A stretch of DNA of 64,000 nucleotides from contig VNWV01000007.1 in assembly GCA_009801085.1 (NCBI GenBank), positions 2,418,001 through 2,482,000 of the forward strand, written 5' to 3'. The position numbers were made by a program, and so were the translations under genes. The DNA is from Lasiodiplodia sp. COLG20. Taxonomy: Eukaryota; Ascomycota; Dothideomycetes; Botryosphaeriales; Botryosphaeriaceae. The notes under the pieces are model-generated. The model had not been told where the DNA came from, did no database searches, and saw nothing but the letters and a program-made list of their open reading frames with translations. Positions 1-10,789 of the stretch are shown here, piece by piece (the first letter of the stretch is position 1; every line of letters starts with the position of its first letter).

Positions 1-902
1 CCATCGCCATCACACCTGTTTCTCGAGAAACGAATCAGAGAAGGAGAATGAAATTAGGGAAATCACCGTTTCAAACAATGCAAGCTTGGTTACCTTTTCT
101 GAATGGAATTTTGGCGGGTCTCGTCAATGATCGAGCAGACTATGAGTTCTTCCACCAAGCACATTTTCACGGTTCAGATTGAACTCATTCCCACCTATTA
201 CCGAGCTGTATATGCCGGTATGTGGGCGGGAATATACTTTTCACCGAGTCAATGTAGGTAATTTAATTATATCTTAGCGTGAAATTGTAGGCTATAATGT
301 CTATAAGAAGTTCGCTCGCTTTTAGTGCAGCCACCAAACCTCGTATTTGTATGTTTTGGCGCAACCCCCGATCTCCGTGCGACAGCAGCTCCGCACCAAT
401 CACTACTGGTCGCCTCAAAGTCGTAACGCCCCTTCTATCCTTTTCCGTATAGCTACAAACCCCTATCGAGATGCATCGCCTGGCCCTACCTCTTTTCTCT
501 TTCTTTTTACAGTAGCTCGTGCGGGGACCAATTAATACTGGGTAGGAGCGAAGCTTCGCAAAGCTTGACTGCACTGTAGATGGCAATCCCTCTCCTACTA
601 AATTTTGGCACCGAAGCTCTTGTGTAGCTTGGAGATGTATTGAATGCGGGGCGACCTCGGAGCTTAGAAAACAGCCATTGTGTGGCTGAATATCATGTGC
701 CCGCAGTACACAGCGGAATACGGACGCCTAGAGGTCTCGATCGTGATGCGAGTCGCGTTGTGGCTGCAGTTCACACCACCCTCTTGACGGCTTGTTTCAG
801 GGTCCAACCGACCATCGCTGCCGAAAACTTTCTTAGCGATGCCTCCTCTGATTCTAGACCTTTAGTGGATCGTAGGTATCATGCTGGTGAGTACGACGAT
901 GG
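1..902. other. Intergenic 5' region, no gene seen
   Basis: No reading frame here resembles a known protein or has a plausible start with splice sites. The right end is the promoter of the GH28 gene. Confidence 0.6.
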
Positions 903-910
903 TATATAAA
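903..910 (+). promoter_or_regulatory. TATA box of the polygalacturonase gene
   Basis: TATATAAA ends 106 bp before the ATG at 1017. The spacing nearly matches that of the pectin lyase gene at 34.3 kb. Confidence 0.6.
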
Positions 911-1016
911 TGCAACTGGAAGTGGTTTCAACTACTTGCTTTTCCATCGGCACACTCCCTCTTCAGCTTCAGTCTCTCGCTCCAGAATTTCAAAAATCGC
1001 CTGTCCTTCTCTGAAG

Positions 1017-2169
1017 ATGGTCAAAGTCTCCACTCTCGTTGCTGGCGCCAGCATTGGCATCGCATATACCGCTGCTGCTCCCGCAGACCTCGTCGAACGT
1101 GCTGGATGTACCTTCACTGACGCCGCTTCTGCTATCAGTGGCAAGGCTGGATGCACCACCATTACCTTGAACGGAATCGCCGTTCCAGCAGGAACTACGT
1201 TGGATCTTACCGGTCTTCAGGCTGGCACAAGTGTCATCTTTCAGGGCACTACCACCTTTGGCCATAAGCAATGGGAGGGTCCGCTGATCTCAGTCTCGGG
1301 TACCAATATCAAGGTATCTGGAGCATCTGGCCATGTTATCGATGGCAATGGTGCGGCGTGGTGGGACGGCGAGGGCAGCAACAGCAAGACCAACATCAAG
1401 CCCAAGTTTTTCTACGCACACAACCTTAAGGGGACCTCTTCTATCAAAGGGCTACACGTCAAGAACACGCCTGTCCAGGGCTTCTCGATCGATGGATCCG
1501 CTGGCCTCACCCTGGATTCCATTACCATCGACAATTCCGCCGGTGCCTCGCTTGGTCACAACACCGATGGTTTCGACATTGGAGACTCCTCAGACATCAC
1601 CATTTCCAACTCCCATGTGACCAATCAAGACGACTGTCTTGCCGTCAACTCAGGCACCAACATCAAGTTCATTGGCAACACTTGCATTGGCGGCCATGGA
1701 ATCTCCATTGGATCTGTCGGTGGTCGCTCGAACAATGTTGTGAACGGCGTGACTGTTCAGAATTGTAATATCCAGGACTCTGACAATGGTGTTCGTATTA
1801 AGACTGTGTCTGGTGCTACCGGAAGCGTAACTCGTAAGATCTCATCTCCATTTACTATACAGCGCTGACATCCCTGTAGAGGTAACCTATGACGGGATCG
1901 TTCTCAGCAATATCGCCAAATATGGGTTGGTCATTCAGCAGGACTACGAGAATGGAAAACCTACTGGCACACCTACGGCAGGCGTTCCGATCACGCATCT
2001 TACTCTGCGCAACATCACGGGCACTGTGAAGTCGACTGGATTTAACAAGTACATTCTCTGTGCCTCTGGTGCTTGCAGCTCTTGGACGACCAGTCTTATT
2101 GATATTCATGGCGGCAAGACAAGCACCGCATGCACGGGGATTCCCAGCGGCTCAGGCATTACTTGCTAG
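1017..2169 (+). CDS. Secreted endopolygalacturonase, GH28
   Basis: Hydrolyses internal alpha-1,4 galacturonosyl bonds of de-esterified pectin outside the cell. Exons 1017..1833 and 1880..2169 (46-nt intron, GTAAGA...GTAG) give 368 aa, the usual size for fungal endo-PGs. The ATG at 1017 was chosen because it opens a signal peptide ([20 protein letters not shown]) followed by a short propeptide; an in-frame upstream extension lacks one. All four GH28 motifs are visible: NTDGFD, QDDC, GHGISIG and RIK, covering the three catalytic Asp, the active-site His and the Arg-Lys substrate pair. The intron falls after SVT, and exon 2 resumes with [15 protein letters not shown], a conserved strand of the beta-helix. 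A TATA box lies 107 bp upstream. Endo rather than exo activity is inferred from length and the C-terminal Cys pattern. Confidence 0.96.
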
Positions 2170-2562
2170 AGAGAACCTGTCGTTTTATTCAAGTCTGTAT
2201 AAAAGAAATCTCAGTTGGAGCACTTGTCATCAAACCCATAGAATGCGTCTAAACGGTGTCCTGCCCGAAATGTGAAAGAGAAAATGCTTGTTACAACGAT
2301 CAACGCCCAACTTGACCAACAACGCACACCAGCCTCCAATATTCCGCCCGAATAAGCACCCTCTGGTCACACCGCATCCCCAACCAAAGAAGCCCGTGCC
2401 ACCTCTGCCCGCTGAGACCACAGCGGGCGCAGCAAATCACGGTTCCGTGGCTTTGCCCCTGAAGATTTGACAAGGTATTGTACATAAAACGGGTGTCTGA
2501 GTGTCTCCGAAGGGGGGAGTCATCGAACCCTGGCCAATCCGACGTAGCCCAACCATACATAC
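2170..2562. other. Intergenic between two convergent genes
   Basis: Holds the 3' ends of the GH28 gene (+) and the secreted-protein gene (-). Short ORFs present have no coding character. Confidence 0.6.
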
Positions 2563-3558
2563 CTAGCAGTGATCATGATTCAGACATCTGAAGTTCCAAC
2601 TCGTATCCTCTGAGTGAGTTACGTGAATCCTGCGCTGCCCAAGAGTCTCATTGTGTGAAAAATGGCAGTAACCCCCTTTTGGCAAAAAGATCTCCGCTGT
2701 GGAATTCCCACCACAGATGATCTTCCTCTCTTCATCAGAGACTTGGTTCCTGCAAAAAAGCACCAATTTGGCCTGTGGGTTCGAGCAATTGACGTTTCGA
2801 TCCTCCGGTCTGGACTTGCCGCCTTTCTGCCATAGCCTGACGTCGTCCTTGGGCGATATCTCATAATCCAGCGCGGCTCTTGTGCCGCTGACATTCTGTG
2901 TATGGATGGCTTTCACCGTGATGTTGGCTCGTTTCATGATGGGCCACTCGAGGTAGCCAAAGTAGCTGCCGCCGAACACTCTCCCATCGCTGTAGGGGTC
3001 TCCGTGGAGCGAGCTTGGGGGCCGGAGCGCGACATGCACTTCCTTGTGCCCTTCTTCGACTAGACTCTCGGCGAACGCCTGAGATACTACTTCCCAAAAC
3101 CATTTATAGTACGGGTTAGACTTGACATCTTCCGCCCAAGGATGGAGACTGATCTCTGATTTGACGGCCATTTCGACGGTAGTCCAGTTGTGATCCTCGG
3201 CAATTTTCCGGCTCTGATTGAGGCCAACACCTGACCAGAGCATGGCTTTGTTGCGGGAAATGCCTCGGATGTAGCGACGTGCTTGCTTGGGCGTGTCAAT
3301 AACCGGGATGACAGTTCCGTCTCCGAGAGTTACGTTAGTACCGTTTGCGTAAGCCAAAAAGGTGCCACTGGTAATCCAAACCCCATCGTCAGCAACTAGG
3401 GTATTGTAGGCAGTGTCATTGGGGGCATTATCGTAGGCGCTGCGGACATGGAGAGATTCCTGGGTTGGAGCCTGGACGGTGGCTCGAAATAGAAACGAAA
3501 ATGAAAAAAACAACCTCAGCAAAGTGCATAGACCACCATGACCGAGGAGAAACTTCAT
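2563..3558 (-). CDS. Secreted protein of unknown function, 331 aa
   Basis: Single exon with ATG at 3558. Residues 1-30 form a hydrophobic leader (LLRLFFSFSFLFRATVQA), so the protein is probably secreted. The mature part has many N-glycosylation sequons (NDT, NGT, NVT, NQS, NWT, NIT, NVS, NST, NET) and cysteines concentrated in the last 80 residues. Central features include YKWFWEVVSQAF and GGSYFGYLEWPIMK. I do not recognise the family. It converges on the endopolygalacturonase gene, and its own promoter lies in the gene-poor stretch to the right. It could be an effector-like or wall protein, but nothing in the sequence decides this. Confidence 0.75.
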   Translation of the reverse strand: MKFLLGHGGLCTLLRLFFSFSFLFRATVQAPTQESLHVRSAYDNAPNDTAYNTLVADDGVWITSGTFLAYANGTNVTLGDGTVIPVIDTPKQARRYIRGISRNKAMLWSGVGLNQSRKIAEDHNWTTVEMAVKSEISLHPWAEDVKSNPYYKWFWEVVSQAFAESLVEEGHKEVHVALRPPSSLHGDPYSDGRVFGGSYFGYLEWPIMKRANITVKAIHTQNVSGTRAALDYEISPKDDVRLWQKGGKSRPEDRNVNCSNPQAKLVLFCRNQVSDEERKIICGGNSTAEIFLPKGGYCHFSHNETLGQRRIHVTHSEDTSWNFRCLNHDHC

Positions 3559-6459
3559 GGTGTCGGGAAATGTGAAGCAAGGTAGGTTGTCAGACTTGGC
3601 TGCTTGGAAGAGATGTTGTTCCTCAGGTGCGAGCTAACAAGACATATGTACTTTTCCCAGATAAGACAACATTTCTTTCCGTCGTCTTCGTCTACATTAT
3701 CACATTCCCAGGTATCTGACAGCTGAGTACAGCGAGGTCTGGCTATGCCGCTCATCTAGATACGAACTCAACGATCCATGCCAGTGGCTGGGATCCACTG
3801 TACCTGATGCCGTTGAGATACATTCTTACTAGATCAAGAATGCCATATACAATTGTCAGATAATCCTAAAGTAAGGAGGCATCCGATCAACCGAGTGTGG
3901 GACGGGCCGAGCCGCAAGTGAATTGACGAGCCTTACTATTTTCGGTAAGCCGATATTTGTACGATTTTCCTCTTATACATAGATCTTTCTAGACGAATGT
4001 GTTGGTAGATCATAGCACTGCTTGTTAAGGCTTAGCAGGAATGTCAACACGAGCTTTACTTCTGGCTTGCAGAGAGAGCACTTGGCAATCATAGAGTAGT
4101 CCTTGAATGTGATGTATTGCTGACCTGGCAACGAGTCTCTTTTAATCCCTCACCGCGCTGGGGTGTTCGAGTGAGAGCATCCTGCTTGCTGTTGAGGCCC
4201 CCAATGCATGATCCGGGTAGCGCGGATATCTTACAGCTCAGCTTCCCATCGCATTCCTTTTGTTAGTATCGCCTCTCTTCGGGATTCAGCAAGCCTCGCC
4301 TTCACCGGTGAGTTTGGCCTGACGACTTTTGAACAGAGCAAAACAGTGGGGCGAAAAGAACAGTTGTTGGACAACATGCTACGGGAACATCAGCCGCGCC
4401 ATAAAGTACATGGTTTGTAGACGAGGTGGACTGTTATCGACCAACGAGCGGTGGCTTGATCCCCGCCACCCTTCTTGGGATGAGGTCTTCTCATCTCTGC
4501 TTAGTAGTTGAAGTCTCGAATTTTTCATATACTCAATTACACGCATACCACGATCCAGGTGGTTTGATATAGTTTGTTGCAGTGTCGTACTATGGCAATT
4601 GCCATTTAATGAGAACATCTGGGTGGGATTCACTACGTCGCAAGCTGAAACAATAATTTTGCTACGCCGGAGTACGTGGAGGCAGGCTTCGGCCGATTAG
4701 AAAAGAATACCACGTACGATAAGCTCAAAACATCTCCAGAATCATTATATTGGCGGAGAAGTACTCGGGGTAGCGGACAGATCCACTTGTCATGCGACAT
4801 AATCAAGACCCCGGAAACATGGTGGAGAGCGGCTCCGCTCCGCTCAAATGATTCGTCACCGACACAAGCCATGTCTTTCGCGGCGCAAGCCATGTCTTTC
4901 GCGGCGCAAGCCATGTCTTTCGCGGCGTTTACCGAGCGGCTTATGCATATTTTCGATAATGGAGCTAGATATTTCATCACCGTGTTAAGTTCTCGTGCTA
5001 AAACGAGCGAGAATGAGACTTGCAGGTGGGGCTGCACAGCTGCGAGTGAAGCGCGTAGCAGTAGCTATTTCCACTCAACGTACCTCATCACCGAATGAGC
5101 ATTGCTTATATGTAATATCAGCACAGATATGTAGAATCTTTTCATTATTAATTTACCTTGCTATTGCGCTATTTCTACAACATCTTCGACCGGGTGGCCA
5201 AGTTTCAGTGATTCACAGTTTTAAGTGATACCTCTTTTTCAAGCATTAGCATATTGCCCGAAGACAGAATTATTTCTTGTTCAATATAATTTGAACTTTA
5301 ACATGAAAGTCGTTTTAAGAGCGGGGATTCGCAGCGGGATTTCAGAAAGTCTCCATGAACGAAGACCTGTGCAACCCGGCCTCGTGCTCCCTGACGTGAT
5401 CGAAACACATAGTAGCACAGAGCCGCATCGGCTAGCGTAAGCAGCCATGATCACCATCGACAGATAGCTCAACCAAATGCTCGTATGTCCTGACAGCTTC
5501 TCCACCCGCCACCTTGGCAGCCGGGGAAGCACGCCTGGGAGTAGCGGGACTTCCAGCTCGCCACTTTTCTCGAGGTTGTCAGGCCGATGCGATGACTGCA
5601 GCGTAGGCCTCATGCTTAATTAACAAGAGAAAAGTAGAATCACGAGTTGTATGCTGACAGCATATCATTCGTAGGATACGGGGCATCCGCCAGTCAGCCG
5701 GACGAGGTGAGTGCCTGACCCCGCCAAGGCAAGGAGCGGTGGGGTCCTACCGTATCAAAGCCATGCGGGGTCTAGACACAGAGAGGTGTGTCTGGTGGTT
5801 TCGATGCGGACCTCATGATGAGCACAGGAGCATGAAGGGTCATTCAGACAGCGGCAGGAAGCCGTACCGTTCTACAGGCCAACGTTAAAGAGTTGACCTG
5901 CTTATATGCTGTGTGAAAGCCTAAGCTATGCAGAAGGCTAGCGAGGGACTCCAAATATGAGTCAGATTACTTACAAGCAAACTTCAATGATAAATCACTT
6001 TTCACAACACATCGCAAAGGCTTAGCATATGTACATACAACTTGCTGTTTTTGGCTACACATGCTCAATTACGTCTCTTATAGATTTTCCTTTTAATTCT
6101 TCAAGGTTGCTACTGATTGTGCATCATATTTGAATGAAGTTGCAGTTAAAAGTATGCCCGCGACCTTTGGATATCAATGCTGTAAAACGTCCAGTACATC
6201 TCCATCCGGAGAACATACTAGTACCCTTCTCTGCTGAAGGCATTTGCATAGTAGCATATGTAGGGATTAAAGGTGAGCGCTTGCAAATGCTAGTATGGTT
6301 AAGAAGCCTCCTAGATAGACTCACGGTTCGATAACGTTTCCAGCTGATAAAATGAACAAATGCACGCACTTCATGAGATAACTCTAGTCTAAAGTGTCAA
6401 CGCTGTCAGCTACTGATACATCCGATAGTATACTTGTTTCCCAACCAATCTGTCCGTCT
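3559..6459. other. Gene-poor stretch with no supported gene
   Basis: About 2.9 kb in which no frame shows a recognisable domain or consistent exon structure. It contains the triplicated 21-bp repeat at 4865-4927 and a GC-rich imperfect stem-loop near 5720-5760 (gaccccgc arms). Confidence 0.5.
4865..4927. repeat. Three perfect tandem copies of a 21-bp unit
   Basis: The unit occupies 4865-4885, 4886-4906 and 4907-4927 with no mismatch. Each copy contains ATGTCTTTCGCGGCG. Being a multiple of 3, it keeps an ORF open on both strands, which explains the apparent ORFs there. Perfect identity suggests recent expansion. Confidence 0.9.
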
Positions 6460-7541
6460 CTACAAGCTGCCCTCAGAAACTTTCGGCTCCCACGATCCAG
6501 TATTGCCCTCTTTTATCAACGAGTGGACGATTGCCGGGCCCATGACGCTACCGGCCGCCATGGCCATGACTACAGCCTTCATGGGGTTACCCACATCACC
6601 CACAGCGTAGCAGCCAGGAACATTGGTCTCCTGAAACGGACCGCTCGTCTGGATCTCCCCGCCGCTGGGGCTGAGCTCCAGACCCAGCTCCTCGAACCCG
6701 CGGATGTTGGCCGAGGTGCGAGGATGGTAGGCCAGAAATCCGTGTGTTGTGGAATCGTCGTCGGGGAAGTGCAGGGTGATGCCGCCGACGCTGCCCTCCT
6801 CATCATCGGCGCGGATGGGGGTGATCTTTGAGATCTTCCGTGTGTCGATCGTGTAGTCGAGTGCGGTGGTGAGGAGGACGGACTGTACCTCCGCGGCGAC
6901 TTCCTCGGAGCCGTTGGTGTAGATGACGATGCTGCCGACAAACTTGCGGGCCATGGAGGCCAGCATTATGCACATTTCTTTGTTGCTCAGCAACTCTGTG
7001 GCTAGCACGCCGGCGGAAGCAGCACGCCGGCGGAAGCAGCACCTGTGTCTTCGAAACCGTGGCAGAACATGCAGTGATGGCTGTGTCATGTCAGTCTGTC
7101 TATCTCCTCGAATAGAGATGGGCTCTTGGCATTTACATGGACTTTCCCCAGCACTCAACAAAGCCCGGAATATCAGGGAATAGATCTTTCACTCCGGTAG
7201 CCAGGACCAGCCTGCCGCCAAACCATTCCGCGCCAGATGCATCAACGGCCTTGAACTTGCCATCTGATTGTTTCGACAGGGACTTGACAGCCTTGGGCAC
7301 CCACTGAGTGGTGTTGTAGCGGTCTTCGAGTAGCTCCTTGCGTGCGGCAGCGTGGAGGTTGGTCGGGTCTTGGTGATCCCAAGTAAGGAGATTGTGGAGA
7401 CGCTTGGTTGCGAAAGACACCAGAATCGAAGACAATAGTGGATCGGCGAGTGCGAGCAAGGGCGAGGGCAGCGGAGAGCCCAGCAGCACTGGCACCGACG
7501 ATCAGGACATCGACTGCGTTAGAGCTTGGCAAGGGTGACAT
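6460..7541 (-). pseudogene. GliT-type FAD disulfide oxidoreductase (thioredoxin reductase-like), broken
   Basis: Intact relatives are FAD/NADPH enzymes that oxidise dithiols or protect against thiol-containing peptides in fungal NRPS clusters. The pieces run from ATG 7541 with an FAD-binding motif (VDVLIVGASAAGLS), through LLTWDHQDP and VLATGVKDLFPDIPGF, across a good intron (7136..7081), to the redox motif HCMFCHG (CxxC) and GCYAVGDVGNPMKAV near the C-terminus. Two breaks stop translation. The frame changes near 7405, where the spacing between FRN and LHNLLT looks about 8 nt short. A perfect 17-bp tandem duplication at 7004-7037 shifts the frame again and brings in a stop just after VLLPPAC. 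Without these it would be a normal ~320-aa protein. A sequencing error could explain the first break less easily than the second. Confidence 0.85.
7004..7037. repeat. 17-bp perfect tandem duplication inside the GliT-like pseudogene
   Basis: agcacgccggcggaagc occurs at 7004-7020 and again at 7021-7037. Since 17 is not a multiple of 3, it destroys the frame of the C-terminal half. Only one copy fits the family sequence. Confidence 0.9.
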
Positions 7542-8401
7542 GGTGGTGATGATAATGGATGTGGCTGCCGTCCTTGTGGGACCTGTTGACCTATCCTAGA
7601 TGCTACTGCATTTCCGACATATAAAAAAGCGCAGTCGCAGACTACGTGGAGAGCCCTAACAAAGGCGCTGACTTTTGCGGGGACTTAGGGTTCTCGGTAC
7701 TTCCATTTCGGGGGCTTTTACGTACGGGGGCCACTGCGAAACAGGAGTCGCCAGTCTGGACACACAAAGCCTCCGGCTACGACATTGGGCGAACTCTGTG
7801 CAACATGAGCTTGATAGATGTGTTCCTAAGTTGCGAGGCTGTGGAACACAAGCCCTATGCGTGTAACTCTCAGCGCGTGTTTTGTGGTACGTATTGCAGA
7901 GACGTGCGATGTGACCACATTAAAATCTTCGTAATCCTTACTAATACGAAAAATGGACAGCGGCACCGCGAGCAGCACGAATTGAAAGGATGATTGGCTT
8001 AAAAATTCTCCGTTAGTTAACGTGGCAAATGGAACAAGACTCAAGTTACCTGTGGTAGGGTTCTACACATGTTTCTGCCGCGTGGCCGTGCTTTGGTACG
8101 GTCTGCAAGGAGCCAAAATTTCTGGGCGAGGCTCACGCAAGATTCTACTGCCTTGATACATAGAGAATTGATTTATACAGCTGTATGCTATTGTGTGAAA
8201 GAGAAACACCGGTTTGTATCTAGATTCTTATTTTCACTACCAATAGAGACGCTCGCTAATACCAAAAAAGAAAAGGAAAAGGAAAAGAGTTCTGCAACCA
8301 CGGGCGCCGAAATCGTGTTCTGCTTACATTTAATAATACAAATCCAAGGAAATGTGCCATGTCATTGAACATAATTTTGTTGAAAGACCAAAGCACAGGC
8401 T
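7542..8401. other. Intergenic, no gene seen
   Basis: AT-rich sequence between the GliT-like relic and the AflR-like gene. A short A-rich purine tract (aaaagaaaaggaaaaggaaa) lies near 8266-8285. Confidence 0.55.
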
Positions 8402-9091
8402 TTAGCGCGAGCGTTTCCAGAGCTGTCCAGATGCTGCTCGCATCTGACCACTGAGTCTGGCAATTCCGTGCATTGGGTCAGCCAGTAAGCTGCGAGCGCG
8501 AGTGGAAGAGATTGGGCGGTGTGACATGGTGTTGTGAGTGTCATCGTCCAGCAGGGCTTGAAGGTCTTCGAGGGCGGCATGCAGGTTGTACAGGCCTTCA
8601 GTCAGCAGCTGCCCCGCCAGGACGCACGATTCGGCTGCGTCAAGTGCGAGCGGTCCGAGGGCCATGGTGGCGGGGCTGCACTGAACGGCGGTATAGCTGA
8701 AGGTATCGGACGAGGACCAACGCGGTGGGCTTGCAGTGATGCAGTAGGCGGTGCAGGCGGCTTTGTAGAAGCAGAGGAGGCGGGCGGCAGTGTTGGCTAG
8801 CGCAGCTATCGTGTCTTCATCACACCAGCAGCGATTGCAATGGCGGACACGGCTCAGAGATTTGGCCAATCTCTCGCTGGCTGCAAGCACAACATCTAGG
8901 GGCACATTTGTGTCGGCCAGAACGGCGTACTCGCTGCGGGCGGCGGCATCGAAGCAACAGCAGGGTCTGGCGTCTGCCAAGTGATTTAGCTATGACCATA
9001 ATCGGATGGTGGTGCGGGTACCTTGAAGATCGTCCGAGCCCTTGGAGCGCACGTGGAAGAAGGGCGAGGGAAATGAAGGTGCGAAGGCCAT
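8402..9091 (-). CDS. AflR C-terminal-domain protein lacking a zinc cluster
   Basis: Exons 9091..9022 and 8973..8402 (48-nt intron, branch-like GCTAAATC, acceptor GGCAG) join in frame to give 213 aa. The long exon itself has no ATG near its start, so the short first exon is needed; an alternative ATG at 9169 would add 26 residues. The body resembles the C-terminal half of AflR-type regulators: CCCFDAAARSEYA, then a helical stretch with LAKSLSRVRHCNRCWC and a second helical block (ALDAAESCVLAGQLLTEGLYNL). The neighbouring Zn2Cys6 gene shows the same order (CSCYSTILGS, then LSKILTCSSC). There is no DNA-binding domain, so it may be a truncated paralogue or a partner or competitor of the neighbour. 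The function is inferred, and it may be a non-functional fragment. Confidence 0.6.
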
Positions 9092-9499
9092 GGTGGCGAC
9101 GACGTCTGGTAGTCGACCTGCTGCGGTTTTAAGTAATACCCATGGAAGCTTGACCGTAAATATCTTCATAATTCCCACTCCAAAACCACGGCGCCGCCAG
9201 CGCGGTTCGGACCGCAGCTCCAGCCCTATTACACGCCTATCACGACACGCTAAGCAGGGTCCTGCTTCCCCACACCACTGCGTTCCTTCTGCACGTCAGC
9301 CGCACGACCAACACCACAACCACCGTCAGTGCTGACAGCGGCTTGTCTCAGCTCGCAGCGCTGCCTGGTGGACGTTGACGGTGCCTGATGGAGAGGCGCT
9401 GGCAAGGGCTGCCGCCCCCGCCGGACCTCCGCAAGCTGAAGCCTTCTAAAGCACCGCCGCCTGCTCGCCATCTCGACAACACTCAACGCAGCTTCCGCC
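9092..9499. promoter_or_regulatory. Shared divergent promoter of two AflR-type genes
   Basis: A 408-bp region separates the two oppositely oriented starts (9091 on -, 9500 on +), so they probably share control elements. No obvious TATA box was seen. Confidence 0.45.
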
Positions 9500-10789
9500 A
9501 TGTCGACTACCTCCGCATCCCGAACCTCTCCGCCACGGGCACCAAACTCTCAGCCCAAGATCCGATCGTCGTGCGATTCATGCCAGGCCGCCAAAATCAA
9601 ATGCGGTCAGGAGAGACCCCGCTGCCAGCGGTGTTGCACGCAGGGCATCGAGTGTGTCTATGGCATCTCGCGTCGCATGGGCCGCCCGAAGTCGAAGAAC
9701 ACGCGTGCACCACCTAAGAAGGACACCGCACCCCCATCCCGGAAGACGTCGCCGCTGCATCCGCTGCCAGATGCGGCATCCGACTTCCACGACTTCGACT
9801 TTTCCACCACCACCCCCATGGGCACCCAGCCCAGCGGCACCGCTCACTTCGCCACCCTGGGACCTGCGCCAGATTCAGGCCCCCAAGATTACCCTCCGGT
9901 CCCCAGTCTTCACCAGCAGGATGCACCTTGCCCGTTTCCGCACACGCCAAATTCTGACTCCGGGCCTGCGCAACCGCCGCTGACGGCCGAGCTGGATTGG
10001 CAATCCGACATGGCTCTGGCATTGGACAATTCGACCACCGTCCGTGGTTTTTCCCCCACTGTAGACCTTTTCGGTGCCGGTCCGGCCTCGATGGATGCCT
10101 TCTCGCACACCCAGGACTTCGATCCTATCATTTCTCTCCTGACCCACTCGCCCCCGGCTAACAATGCGAACGCGAGCCCGCCGAATGACAGCGGCTGTGC
10201 CGGGCTCCCCTCTCCCGGGCCCTCCGACTGCAGCTGCTACTCGACTATTCTCGGAAGCATCCTCGCCTCTCGCCAGGAGGAACGCACCACTACTGTAGCC
10301 TCAGCCGATGCTATGCTGAAGACGGCGCGCGACGCCCAGAACATGCTCTCGAAGATTCTGACGTGCAGTTCATGCATGCAGGATCAGTTTGCCCTACTGC
10401 TGGGCCTGACTAGCCTGAGCAAGACAGTGTACCTGCTCGACAGAACCGCCAGTCTTGAACTGAGACCGGACCGGCGGCACCCTGTATCCGGACGTATCTC
10501 CGAGCCACAGTTCAAGAGAATGCGCTCACGCTCCTCCTGGCCGCGTCCGTTCGTCAGCGACTGCAGCTTACGTGTCGGCTTCTTCGAGGTTGTACCAGAT
10601 GGCCGATCTGACTTCCTGCGCAACGTTCTACACCTCCGCTTCCATAATCTCGCCCAGAGTCTTGAAGACCTTCAGTCTCGCTTGGGACAAGTTGCGGAAA
10701 GCCCAGTCAGCAAAGCGGGCCTGATCTTGGCCAGGGACGTGGCAGAACGCCTGCAGGCCGCCCAGGGCAAGATGGAGCTTTGGGAGTAA
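9500..10789 (+). CDS. Zn2Cys6 transcription factor, AflR type
   Basis: Nuclear DNA-binding regulator of the kind that controls secondary-metabolite clusters. It is a single exon of 429 aa. The zinc cluster lies at residues 25-52 (C25, C28, C35, C42, C45, C52) with spacing C-x2-C-x6-C-x6-C-x2-C-x6-C. It is followed by the AflR-like basic linker SRRMGRPKSKN. Residues ~60-245 are Pro/Ser-rich and likely disordered. The C-terminal third carries the AflR domain: DCSCYSTILGSILAS, LSKILTCSSCMQDQF and a helical tail (LAQSLEDLQSRLGQVAE). It is divergent to an AflR-C-only gene, and the nearest biosynthetic neighbours (GliT-like and NRPS relics) are decayed, so it may now be an orphan. The reading frame itself looks intact. 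Confidence 0.92.
   Translation: MSTTSASRTSPPRAPNSQPKIRSSCDSCQAAKIKCGQERPRCQRCCTQGIECVYGISRRMGRPKSKNTRAPPKKDTAPPSRKTSPLHPLPDAASDFHDFDFSTTTPMGTQPSGTAHFATLGPAPDSGPQDYPPVPSLHQQDAPCPFPHTPNSDSGPAQPPLTAELDWQSDMALALDNSTTVRGFSPTVDLFGAGPASMDAFSHTQDFDPIISLLTHSPPANNANASPPNDSGCAGLPSPGPSDCSCYSTILGSILASRQEERTTTVASADAMLKTARDAQNMLSKILTCSSCMQDQFALLLGLTSLSKTVYLLDRTASLELRPDRRHPVSGRISEPQFKRMRSRSSWPRPFVSDCSLRVGFFEVVPDGRSDFLRNVLHLRFHNLAQSLEDLQSRLGQVAESPVSKAGLILARDVAERLQAAQGKMELWE

Noticed and set aside
4676..5098. 140-codon ORF containing AMSFAAQ repeats
   Set aside because: Kept open by the 21-bp repeat; both strands are open there and nothing resembles a protein family.
5720..5830. GC-rich hairpins that might be a tRNA or small RNA
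   Set aside because: No acceptor stem, T-loop motif or anticodon arm could be drawn.
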